Source of the DNA: Pempheris klunzingeri
Lineage: Eukaryota > Chordata > Actinopteri > Acropomatiformes > Pempheridae
Assembly: GCF_042242105.1 (NCBI RefSeq)
Contig: NC_092019.1
Span: 22,124,828-22,188,827, forward strand
DNA: 64,000 nucleotides
Direction: 5' to 3'
Position numbers and translations under genes: made by a program. Shown here piece after piece: positions 49,888 through 60,117 of this stretch. Each line of letters opens with the position of its first letter. Position 1 is the first letter of the stretch. The notes beneath the pieces were generated by a model, which searched no databases, had not been told where the DNA came from, and saw only the letters and a list, made by a program, of their open reading frames with translations.

Positions 49888-52800
49888 ACACACACTTTTT
49901 TCTGCACCAGAATGTAATGTGCTAGCAATGCAGTTTCACTGAGTGAAACAATACTGTAACGAAGAGTCGGTTTACTTTTTTCACTTTCACTTAATGGAAA
50001 TGTTTTGCGTTGCTGTAGCGCATTTGGCACTGAAACTTCTGCAAACACACAAATCCAAATGGCTGCCTGACTGTCCGCATGTATTTTGACTTGAGAAAAA
50101 AAGTAAATGTTATGTTGGAATAATATTTTCAATATTTACCTTTGGATGCTGAGCTGGTGTCTGACAGCCTCTGCACCAGATCTCTCCTGTTCATCTCCTT
50201 TAAAACCTCTATGGTCACCTCCACAGACTGTTCGCCATAGATCTCCACCATCAGATCAGCTATTTCAGCTCTGTGTGCCATCTCCATTGGGATTCTCGGG
50301 AGGCCTTTTTTCTTAACTTTAGAGTACAGCAGGACATGCTTGAATTGTTCGAGCCCCCCATAACTTAGATTTTCCAGTGTATCCAAAAGCTTCTTCTTAA
50401 CGGATGTCATGGGTTCCTGATGGATTCAAAATGATCAGAGAACATTTAGTAATATTTCCACTGTAGTGATCACACATTAATTTCTTTGCATCAATGTAAA
50501 TTCATGAGAGATGAGAAAGTCAAGAGAATATTGTAACACCTAACATTAACCACATTAGGTACTATGAGACATTTGGTGTGATCAGATTCTAAAGGTCATA
50601 TGTATGATGGTAAATGGTCTGTACTTGTATAGCTCCTTTCTAGTCATTTCGACTACTCAAAACACATTAAACATTACATTAAAACTTCATTCCCCCATTC
50701 ACACAACATTCATACGGGAGGAATTTAAGATGGAGGAGACTATTCTTTCACACACATTCACACATGTGGGGTAAGTTGGGGTTCAGTGTCTTGCCCAAGG
50801 ACACCTCCTGATTGATGGATAATGTAGCAGAAAACAGCTGCATTGTCACATACTGTCATGTCCCGTCGTATTTGTTAAGTTTGTCTAGTTCACTCATGCC
50901 TAGTCTTGTCTCCCACTTCCTGTTTTATTGCTAAGTCTAAACTCTCCTCTCGTTTCAGGCTGTTTGACTTCCTGCCCTTGTGTGTTTCCCACTGTTGATT
51001 GTCTGCCCCGCCCTAATTGTTTCCACCTGTCACCCATTATCTAATGTATAAATAGTCTGCGTCTCCCCTTGTCCTGTGCCCGATCGTCTTGCTCACATCC
51101 AGGCGTTCAAAGTGGTTCAGCTAAGAGAGGTGGTCAGTCAGCAGATGTGTGTGTTCTATAAACTTTCTATTTGTATTTGTGCTTTTTTGACTTTTTTGTC
51201 TCTTGCCCCTATTTCAATGGTCTATAGTCTAAAGCGGTGTTTCTCAAACATGGTGGTGGGGGCCCACTGCCCTGCAGGTTTTAGACGTTTCTCTGCTCCA
51301 ACACATGTAATTCAAATGGGTGGGACTTCTTCAGGCTTTTGCAGAGCTTGATGACAAGCTGATCATTTGAATTGAAAGTGCATGGCACAAGCATGTAAGG
51401 TGCATTTAAGGCGTTACCAACTCCACTCCACTCCATTCCACCACGCATAATCTAGGAAAAAAGTAAGTTTTAGTCTCTTGACTAATCGTGGGTGTGTTTG
51501 GGGCGTAAAATGAATTAAATCAGAGTGTCATCTCCCATTCTATTTAAAAGCCAGCTGCACTGCTATTTCAATGGTGGACACAAACATGGTTCTTGGCCAG
51601 TGGACCCTCTACCCCTGCCGTTTCCCAATCCTCTGTCCCATCAGTAACTCCATTTAACTGCATACAGTATGAGCAAATGCATACTGAGGAGGAGGAGCAC
51701 TGCTGCACATCCGTTCTGCTTCACATAATTTAAAAATTGGTGGTGGAGGGATGATTCATGCAGTTTAGATATTTTCAGACCCTCTTTGCATTGGGTGTAA
51801 GATAGGGATCTTTGCTACCAAAAGCAGGAATGAGCCACCTGTTTACATGATCTTTTCTACAGTTAAATGTGAAGTTTGAAGTTTTACTGTCAAGATGAGA
51901 AGAATTTGTTTTACAATTAAATGAAAGCTGTGCTGTTTAATGTCTGTCTGGTGTAACGTTACTCACTTTCTGGAGCAGGTCAGACTGATGTTTCTCTGAG
52001 GAGAAAGAAAATAGAAAATGACATGACATGATTCAGAATCAGTTCACAGACAACTTTAGTCAGATTTAACTGCTTGTGAATGAAACGTGACATGAAAGAA
52101 TACCTGCCTAATAGCACTAAAATCTGCTTGGTCACAGACAAAGACACCATGTCAGTAACACCCATTGAATCTAAACAACAATACAAAAGCCCTGCAACAA
52201 ATATTGCCTTTGTAAAGACTATTATGTTCAAACATTGTCAAAATATATCCCTCATGTCAGAGAGGTGCTGATTCAAGTCAATGTAATTTTTAATTTTAAT
52301 TTTTCTTTTGGCCTTGATGCACTGTATTGTACTATAAACTGCACCAAATATTTTGCTCTTCCTAAATAAGGTTCAGTTGCAGTTCTGCTATCTACAACTG
52401 ATCTGGTCACGCAGGGTAAACAACAACAGATTCCTGTTCTAACCATGTGGGTTTGGTGGCTGAGTTGTTTAGATCAGGGCCTTTCACCAAGGTGGACAGG
52501 GTTTGAATCCCACGTGAGACCAATAGTAAATCATATATCAACTCAGTAGAGACATCATGAAAGTCAAAGAGGCTGGATTCAACTCTGTGATTTCTGCAGT
52601 CAAAGTAATGAATGTGTTGTTGCACTGTGATCAGACTGACTCTCTCCTACAGTGCATGTGACAGTCATCTTCCTCATCTTACCTTTGGGTCCAGGGCTGC
52701 TTTCTGGCAGCTTCTGCAACAGATCAATCCTGTTCATGTCCTTTAAAACCTCCTTGGTCACCTCCACAGACTGCTGGCCGACCATCTCCACCATCACATC

Positions 52801-55800
52801 CACCAGTTCTTCTGTGCTGTTTACCCTCATGTGTCGTTCCCATGGCATGCTTGAAAGGCCCCTCTTGAAGAACGTGAACCTCAGAAACCACTTGAAGTTG
52901 TTCAGCTCTTTATGACTCAAATCACTGAGTGTATCCAAAAGCAGCTCTTTAACGGCCGACATTGTTGCTACCTGAAATAATCAATACATGTAACATATAT
53001 GGAACATATATTTAATTGCAATTCAAATACAAATGTCTTTTTGCATCTCATCAATGTAAGTGTGGACTTGGATGTTTCTGCTATACCACACGAGGAAGAG
53101 ATCTGATTTGGTAATTACTGTGACATTTATAACTGCATGTTCATTTTTTAATGATTGGTTAGTTTGTGATTTTTATTATTTTGGAAAACACAAAGCACAA
53201 AGCAAAGATGACTGTACCCTTTAATTGTTAGAGACTTTTTTATAATTTTTTTCTTTGAATTCACCTGTTGCAATTCTTCTCTCAAACACTGAAATGAGTC
53301 GCAGTGGTTCAAAGACACCATTTTCCTTATTTCAAGTTTTAAATTTTGTTCACTGCTTTGAAAAATGGTTTACAGTACAATACATAGAGGTTTCTGATGG
53401 ATACATTTCTCTATACTAGTGAAGAAAAAAGCAGGAGAAAAGCATATGCTGACATTTCCTCATCTCATCCTCAGTGGTAAAGACATCAGATCACTACAGT
53501 TAGATTAAAGTACTGCTAAAGAGCTCCACCTGAATGCAGCATCAGATCAGTGAAAAATAAATCATGAGTTTGAGTCGTATCATTGTTTAAAATGTTCAAG
53601 ATGACGACAGTTTTTAACCTGCGTCTGATGAATGAAAACTGTGTTGCATGAAGTCAGAGAAATGTGGCATTACTTACTCTCAGGATCAGTGCAGACTGAT
53701 GATCATCTGCAGAGTGTTTCTCTGAGGAGAGAAGTGGAATAAATGGCAGACTGATCTAACATCAGACAATAAACACGACTATCAGGCAATACTGCTTTGT
53801 ACACGTTCATAATGCACAACATGCTACCTCCTAATCAGTGACATATAAATAATCATTTTCACCTCCTCTCAAACCCTTTTTTCATATTTCACATTAGTCA
53901 TTGAATACATTTTGTACACTAGACGATGTGTTTTCTTTTGTCTACATTATAAATACTACTTAAAATGGTAAGAGAAGGAGACAAAGCTTATAGTCATAGA
54001 AGACATGGACTATTTTTATGATTCTAACATGTTTTTGTCTTTATTGTCTTACGTTTAGGTGCTGAGCAGTCGCCTGACAGCCTCTGCACCAGATCAGTCC
54101 TGCTGATCTTCTTTAAAGCCACCTTGGTCACCTCCACAGACTCTTGGCCGAGGATCAGCATCATTAAAAACACTATCTCCTGCATGTCTGTTTTCATGAG
54201 CCACCATGGGAAGTCAACGTGACGTCTATGGAGACGAACTGAACTCTTGAAGACCTCCTTGAATCTATGCAGCTCCTCGTTACTCAGATCAGCCAGAGTT
54301 TCCAAAAGCAGCTCTATAACAGACGCCATCGTTTCCACCTGGTGAATTCAAAGGAAATGTTCGTGGAACAAAAGTGCAATTTCTCAGCTGAGATGCTGAC
54401 AGATTTTTCTGTTCACATCTCATCAAAGTACATGTGTGTTTATAAATGTGGATGTGATAAGGGTCCATTAGCCACAACACACAAGGTAATAATAAGGTAA
54501 TAATATTTGTCCGATTGATCGCATGTGCCTGTCTTTTGTGAACCACCTGGATGTCTATACATTTCTTTAGCATCACTGTTGTCCTCTTTCACAGTTGTTT
54601 TATTTCTGTTAACAGGTTCATGACTTTTATGTCTTTACAGGCCTAAGACGTTCCTCATGTGAACAGACAATACAAACTGAACCCTAAACTAAAATATGAT
54701 TAATTGAGTCGATTTATTTTCTGTTGATTGATTCATTATTTCAGCTTAAGTTTACAGTCAGACAGATGTGACATCACTCACCTTCAGGATGGGTGCAGGC
54801 TGATGTTCATCTACAGAGAGTTTCTCTGAGGAGAAAGGAAATATAAATGATTGATTGATTTAACACCAGGTTTTACAATCAGACGCTGTCAGACTGTAAG
54901 AATTCTAATATTAAGGATTCATTGCAAAATCAACAGAAAATCTACTTAATAACAGCATCAAAATAATCAATAACCAGTTTCACCTGATAAACTCTTCATG
55001 TCATTTTATTTCTAAGATGAAAGACAGCTAACTCTGTGATGCTATTAAATACTATTAACCAGTAACCATGTATATATTTCATTATTCATTGTTATTTCAT
55101 CAGGACAGACTGATGTGACAGTCATCTTCCTCATCTTACCTTTGGGTCCAGGGCTGCTTTCTGACAGCCTCTGCAACAGATCAATCCTGTTCATGTCCTT
55201 TAAAACCTCCTTGGTCACCTCCACAGACTGCTGGCCGGCCATCTCCACCATCACATCCACCAGTTCTTCTGTGCTGTTTACCCTCATGTGTCGTTCCCAT
55301 GACATGGTTGAAAGGCCCCTCTTGAAGAGCGTGAAGCTCAGAAACCACTTGAAGTTGTTCAGCTCTTTGTGACTCAAATCACTGAGTGTTTCCAAAAGCA
55401 GCTCTTTAACGGCCGACATTGTTGCTACCTGAAATAATCAATACATGTAACATATATGGAACATATATTTAATTGCAATTCAAATACAAATGACTTTTTG
55501 CATCTCATTAATGTAAGTGTGGACTTGGATGTTTCTGCTATACCACACGAGGAAGAGATCTGATTTGGTAATTACTGTGACATTTATAACTGCATGTTCA
55601 TTTTTTAATGATTGGTTAGTTTGTGATTTTTATTATTTTGGAAAACACAAAGCACAAAGCAAAGATGACTGTACCCTTTAATTCTTAGAGACTTTTTTAT
55701 AATTTTTTCTTTGAATTCACCTGTTGCAATTCTTCTCTCAAACACTGAAATGAGTCGCAGTGGTTCAAAGACACCATTTTCCTTATTTCAAGTTTTAAAT

Positions 55801-58413
55801 TTTGTTCACTGCTTTGAAAAATGGTTTACAGTACAATACATAGATGTTTCTGATGGATACATTTCTCTATACTAGTGAAGAAAAAAGCAGGAGAAAAGCA
55901 TATGCTGACATTTCCTCATCTCATCCTCAGTGGTAAAGACATCAGATCACTACAGTTAGATTAAAGTACTGCTAAAGAGCTCCACCTGAATGCAGCATCA
56001 GATCAGTGAAAAATAAATCATGAGTTTGAGTCGTATCATTGTTTAAAATGTTCAAGATGACGACAGTTTTTAACCTGCGTCTGATGAATGAAAACTGTGT
56101 TGCATGAAGACAGAGAAATGTGGCATTACTTACTCTCAGGATCAGTGCAGACTGATGATCATCTGCAGAGTGTTTCTCTGAGGAGAGAAGTGGAATAAAT
56201 GGCAGACTGATCTAACATCAGACAATAAACACGACTATCAGGCAATACTGCTTTGTACACGTTCATAATACACAACATTCTACCTCCTAATCAGTGACAT
56301 ATAAATAATCATTTTCACCTCCTCTCAAACCCTTTTTTCATATTTCACATTAGTCATTGAATACATTTTGTACACTAGACGATGTGTTTTCTTTTGTCTA
56401 CATTATAAATACTACTTAAAATGGTAAGAGAAGGAGACAAAGCTTATAGTCATAGAAGACATGGACTATTTTTATGATTCTAACATGTTTTTGTCTTTAT
56501 TGTCTTACGTTTAGGTGCTGAGCAGTCGCCTGACAGCCTCTGCACCAGATCAGTCCTGCTGATCTTCTTTAAAGCCTCCTTGGTCACCTCCACAGACTCT
56601 TGGCCGAAGTTCAGCATCATTAAAAACACTATCTCCTGCATGTCTGTTACCATGAGCCACCATGGGAAGTCAAAGTAACGTCTACGGAGACGAACTGAAC
56701 TCTGGAGGACCTCCTTGAATATATGCAGCTCCTCGTTACTCAGATCAGCCAGAGTTTCCAAAAGCAGCTCTGTAACAGACGCCATCGTTTCCACCTGGTG
56801 AATTCAAAGGAAATGTTCGTGGAACAAAAGTGCAATTTCTCAGCTGAGATGCTGACAGATTTTTCTGTTCACATCTCATCAAAGTACACGTGTGTTTATA
56901 AATGTGGATGTGATAAGGGTCCATTAGCCACAACACACAAGGTAATAATAAGGTAATAATATTTGTCCGATTGATCGCATGTGCCTGTCTTTTGTGAACC
57001 ACCTGGATGTCTATACATTTCTTTAGCATCACTGTTGTCCTCTTTCACAGTTGTTTTATTTCTGTTAACAGGTTCATGACTTTTATGTCTTTACAGGCCT
57101 AAGGCGTTCCTCATGTGAACAGACAATACAAACTGAACCCTAAACTAAAATATGATTAATTGAGTCGATTTATTTTCTGTTGATTGATTCATTATTTCAG
57201 CTTAAGTTTACAGTCAGACAGATGTGACATCACTCACCTTCAGGATGGGTGCAGGCTGATGTTCATCTACAGAGAGTTTCTCTGAGGAGAAAGGAAATAT
57301 AAATGATTGATTGATTTAACACCAGGTTTTACAATCAGACGCTGTCAGACTGTAAGAATTCTAGTATTAAGGATTCATTGCAAAATCAACAGAAAATCTA
57401 CTTAATAACAGCATCATAATAATCAATAACCAGTTTCACCTGATAAACTCTTCATGTCATTTTATTTCTAAGATGAAAGACAGCTAACTCTGTGATGCTA
57501 TTAAATACTATTAACCAGTAACCATGTATATATTTCATTATTCATTGTTATTTCATCAGGACAGACTGATGTGACAGTCATCTTCCTCATCTTACCTTTG
57601 GGTCCAGGGCTGCTTTCTGACAGCCTCTGCAATAGATCAATCCTGTTCATGTCCTTTAAAACCTCCTTGGTCACCTCCACAGACTGCTGGCCGGCCATCT
57701 CCACCATCACATCCACCAGTTCTTCTGTGCTGTTTACCCACATGTGTCGTTCCCATGGCATGGTTGAAAGGCCCCTCTTGAAGAACGTGAACCTCAGAAA
57801 CCACTTGAAGTTCTTCAGCTCTTTGTGACTCAAATCACTGAGTGTTTCCAAAAGCAGCTCTTTAACAGCCAACGTTGCCATCTGGAAGCAAGTAATAGTA
57901 ATCCAAGTAAAATATGATATTATATGAAATATCATATTTCACTGTGTTCATCAAATGAATAAAAGCTGCCCTGTGTAAACTCAGAGTGATGTGACACTCA
58001 CTTTCTGGGTCCCTGAAGGTTTCTGCTCAACTAAAGAGTGTTTCTCTGAGGAGAAAAGAAATAGTAAAAGGCCTTTTAGTAATATTGATTTTTACATAAT
58101 AAAATGTAAAATGTACATTTTCACATATCTCCGTCTTCTTTGCCTTACCTTTGGCTCCTGAGCTGGTGTCTGACAGCCTCTGCACCAGATATCTCCTGTT
58201 CATCTTCTTTAAAACCTTTTTGGTCACCTCCACACACTCTTGGCTGTACGTCTCCACCAGCAGCTCCACTATGTCCTCTGTGTTTGCCACTTTCAGTTGC
58301 CTCCTGGAGGAGGCTGGGAAACCTCTCTCCAGTTTAATGAGCGACTTGAATTCATCAAACTCCACGAAACTCAAATCATTCAGCATTTCAGAGAGCATCT
58401 TCTCAGCCGACAT
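44209..58413 (-). CDS. Multi-pyrin FIIND protein: PYD x7 - FIIND - PYD (NLRP1/CARD8-like, no NACHT/LRR)
   Basis: Coding exons: 58413-58149, 58045-58002, 57881-57596, 57281-57238, 56794-56509, 56177-56134, 55428-55140, 54825-54782, 54338-54053, 53721-53678, 52971-52683, 51995-51967, 50416-50140, 48732-48689, 48580-48519, 48367-48153, 48055-47802, 47645-47514, 46074-45921, 45496-45467, 45248-45204, 44889-44845, 44629-44589, 44472-44209. All are GT-AG and in phase, totalling 3,513 nt (1,170 residues). PYD exons are phase 0 to 1 and linker exons phase 1 to 0, so each pair is a symmetric module. PYDs assemble inflammasome filaments; a FIIND self-cleaves in NLRP1 and CARD8. Every PYD exon also carries its own ATG, so shorter products or several genes remain possible. 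Linker 7 (48732-48689) is the least certain join between array and FIIND, yet has the usual 44-nt length and phase. Inflammasome sensing is inferred. Confidence 0.82.
44589..45496 (-). CDS. Short linker exons between FIIND and PYD8
   Basis: Four small exons: 45496-45467 (DDYRNSAHLE), 45248-45204 (TESSTELYCGALVG), 44889-44845 (QESDGQSTKQGSID) and 44629-44589 (KYCEDELLSAGMK). Phases run 1-1-1-1-0, so the first three can be skipped individually without breaking frame, which allows linkers of several lengths. The last resembles the linker exons of the PYD array. Confidence 0.7.
45921..48580 (-). CDS. FIIND (ZU5-UPA) exons with F|S self-cleavage motif
   Basis: Exons 48580-48519, 48367-48153, 48055-47802, 47645-47514 and 46074-45921 encode about 272 residues (758-1029). 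The ZU5 half has FECCVSGLRWVCKEQVSFRY, then EYMPAGPLIDIIVIAGKFDE and VYLPHW. Residues 888-893 read LFSPRA, aligning with the Phe|Ser-Pro cleavage site of NLRP1 and CARD8. His863 (FAVLHIDD) sits where the essential His is expected. The UPA half has VLIYYKPNTPFLKLHVYMIP and QSKPRPDKYLKMHQGFTL. This is a complete-looking FIIND; cleavage itself is inferred from family knowledge. Confidence 0.88.
49795..49895. repeat. (CA)n microsatellite, about 100 bp
   Basis: Long CA run with a single break near 49887, in the intron between PYD7 and linker 7. Confidence 0.96.
50140..50416 (-). CDS. PYD7 exon
   Basis: Reads EPMTSVKKKLLDTLENLSYG ... EIADLMVEIYGEQSVEVTIE ... EMNRRDLVQRLSDTSSASKG. Divergent from types A and B; its 3' end matches PYD8. 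It joins linker 48732-48689 (PSRSLELEGCGSMM), which leads into the FIIND. Confidence 0.8.
50605..50830. repeat. Dispersed teleost repeat
   Basis: TGGTAAATGGTCTGTACTTG, ATAGCTCCTTTCTAGTC and CATTCCCCCATTCACACA resemble an abundant fish interspersed repeat; family from memory, edges approximate. Confidence 0.5.
52683..52971 (-). CDS. PYD6 exon (type A)
   Basis: Type A pyrin, VATMSAVKELLLDTLSDLSH ... KDMNRIDLLQKLPESSPGPK. Left edge of the tandem duplication. The following linker exon 51995-51967 is shorter than the others (29 nt, KHQSDLLQK) but keeps phase 1 to 0. Confidence 0.85.
54053..54338 (-). CDS. PYD5 exon (type B)
   Basis: Type B pyrin, VETMASVIELLLETLADLSN ... RLHRRHVDFPWWLMKTDMQE. 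Linker exon 53721-53678 is base-for-base the same as that after PYD3. Confidence 0.85.
55140..55428 (-). CDS. PYD4 exon (type A)
   Basis: Type A pyrin, VATMSAVKELLLETLSDLSH ... FLSFTLFKRGLSTMSWERH. Duplicate of PYD6 with about nine base differences, eight of them replacing residues. Linker exon 54825-54782 is identical to that after PYD2. Confidence 0.85.
56509..56794 (-). CDS. PYD3 exon (type B)
   Basis: Type B pyrin: VETMASVTELLLETLADLSN ... DFPWWLMVTDMQEIVFLMML ... EALKKISRTDLVQRLSGDC. Ends in phase 1 at CCTAAAC|GTAAGA. Linker exon 56177-56134 (KHSADDHQSALILR) follows. Duplicate of PYD5, with about 12 base differences, all changing amino acids. Confidence 0.85.
57596..57881 (-). CDS. PYD2 exon (type A)
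   Basis: Starts ATGGCAACGTTG right at the acceptor. Type A pyrin: VKELLLETLSDLSHKELKNF ... STEELVDVMVEMAGQQSVEV ... RIDLLQRL. Partial third copy of the 2.46-kb duplication. At several replaced sites it agrees with PYD6 rather than its neighbour PYD4. Linker exon 57281-57238 (KLSVDEHQPAPILK) follows. Confidence 0.85.
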
Positions 58414-58422
58414 GGTTTCTAC
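58149..58422 (-). CDS. PYD1 exon with start codon
   Basis: Acceptor AACTTTCCAG, then GTAGAAACC and the ATG at 58413. Encodes MSAEKMLSEMLNDLSFVEFD and onward to KKVLKKMNRRYLVQRL, the six-helix pyrin pattern with an EVTKKVLKKMN-type helix 5-6. It is divergent from the A and B types, so probably an older module. Linker exon 58045-58002 (KHSLVEQKPSGTQK) follows. Confidence 0.85.
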
Positions 58423-59844
58423 CTGGAAAGTTAACAGTACAGTAGGACTGGATGAAAGCTATTTGTGTGATCTACTTCCCAGGGGCGGAAACTGATCTTT
58501 GCCTTTTATCAATGCCAGAGTTATTGGCATTTGGCTTGTTTTTTAAAACCAATGTTACGCACTGTGATAATATCTTTCAAAAAAATCGACATCTATTCTA
58601 TAAAGGGAAAAAAGGAGGAGGTCATATTAGCGAGCATCTACAGCTAGATTCCCCGCGGGCAGTGACAGAGAACATCTTGCAGGCCATGCACTCATCATCC
58701 ATGTAGCATCCATGGCTTCTCTGCCTGGCTCCAGGGTGAACCGGGGTCCCTTCCCCTCTACTGGGTGTCTGTTGACTGAGCATATTCTTTGAGTATCAAA
58801 GAACATAGGGTTATTTTGTTATTGGTGGGTTATTCAAGTTGTATTTTACACCGTGTGCGATATCTGCAGTTAAAATGCCAGCCTTTTAAAAGCTTAGATC
58901 TTTGAAAATGTAAGGGTAGTTTGGTGGAATAGATAAATATAAATACATATATATATATATTTTTTATAGGTTATCTTTGTTTCCGTGCTCGATAGTTGCT
59001 AAAATGCTACCTTTATTAGCATGTTTGGTCTGTTTTGGATCTGCTGTGACATACTTTACAGGGCTCAGACGAGTCAAACTTTCAACTGTGGCACCAATGC
59101 ACGTCCAGGCGTCACAGTGACATAATGAGCCGTCCTTTTTTTGATGTTTTCAAGGAAAACAACTGCATTTAAAATGTTGGTGCTGTTTCTCTGAAGCCTG
59201 TTCTTTTACATGTTAGAGGCATTTCTCCATTAAAGGTCATGTAGTGCATACTGTATGTCAGGTTTTAGTGTTCTTCTCTCCATGTGTCTCCCACAGACTT
59301 CAGTAGAGGAAGCAGCACTGTGGCAGGAAGTTAAGAAAAGTGTGGAGACTTTGGAGCTGCGTCAGTGATTTTACTGCCTAATGATACTGTCAATATGGGT
59401 GACAAACAGTCCAAAGCAGGAGCTAAAATCAACCTGTAATTGGTTCACCAGACATTAGGGTGAAAGTTTAGCAAAACATAATAAAAAGCAAAGACTTAAA
59501 AACTATAATAATCAAAGCAGAGAGAATTTGAAGGTCCTTTGCTCTCCTTTTTCTAGTTCAATGAGTGGTTTAATTGTCTTCAGCTAACAGTTAGCTAGCA
59601 AACTCTTCTTGACACAGTTAGCTAACGTAGACTATCAATTGTATTAGCCTGTTATCATGAGCCACTTTCACAGCTCGACAGAGGAAGTAGGACTTTAAAA
59701 ATGAAAGTAAAGAGAGCCAGGCAGATGTTGTCACTCACTACAATTTTAAAAACAGCTCGTAGCTTCAGTGTTTGGAGCAGAAATCCGTCCACCTCTGTCC
59801 AACAGTCCTTCACCGTTGTATTTGAACGAGCCTCTGATAGTAAC

Positions 59845-59880
59845 GTTTCACTTTAGTGAAGTTTTCATGAGGAAATGAAA
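59845..59880. promoter_or_regulatory. IRF-like and ETS/IRF-composite motifs beside the first exon
   Basis: GTTTCACTTT (59845-59854; minus AAAGTGAAAC fits AANNGAAA) and GGAAATGAAA (59871-59880, fits GGAANNGAAA) lie within about 40 bp of the donor of a predicted noncoding first exon. Such motifs fit interferon or myeloid control of an immune gene, but short motifs occur by chance. Confidence 0.35.
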
Positions 59881-59885
59881 CTCAC

Positions 59886-60117
59886 CGACTGTCTCTCCCT
59901 CCTCCGTCAGTCAGTCTCTTTCAGTCTCTGTCAGCTTTAATCATCAGAGAGAGTTTAAAGTCCAGCCATATTTCTACATTAGAGCCGTTCAGCACCCTAA
60001 AAACCGCAGATAAACTAGTTTGTTTGGTCCTCCTGTCTGAAGTTACGGTGGTGCTGAGTTCACGGTCAGGCTGAGGCTCTCTGCCTCTTCCCTCCTCAAA
60101 CCAACGCCCTCTACCGG
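59886..60117 (-). other. Predicted noncoding first exon and promoter of the PYD-FIIND gene
   Basis: Donor GACAGTCG|GTGAGTTTC at 59886|59885 would splice to the acceptor at 58423, nine bases before the start codon. The 5' boundary is unknown; the minisatellite begins by 60118. Confidence 0.4.

Larger units (their letters stand above)
52656..57872. repeat. ~2.46-kb tandem duplication, two copies plus a partial third
   Basis: Copies at 52656-55112 and 55113-57568, plus a partial copy 57569-57872, offset 2456-2457 bp. Each full copy holds a type A PYD exon, a linker, a type B PYD exon and a linker. Intron sequence between full copies differs at under 1% of sites by hand count. Confidence 0.92.

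Noticed and set aside
52652..58337. Plus-strand frames opposite each PYD exon
   Set aside because: They mirror the minus-strand PYD exons and recur with the duplication; antisense shadows.
44209..58413. Eight separate single-PYD genes, because each PYD exon has its own ATG
   Set aside because: Linker exons with consistent phases join all modules, no poly(A) or promoter signals were seen between them, and the ATGs can be inherited from the ancestral first exon. Not fully excluded.
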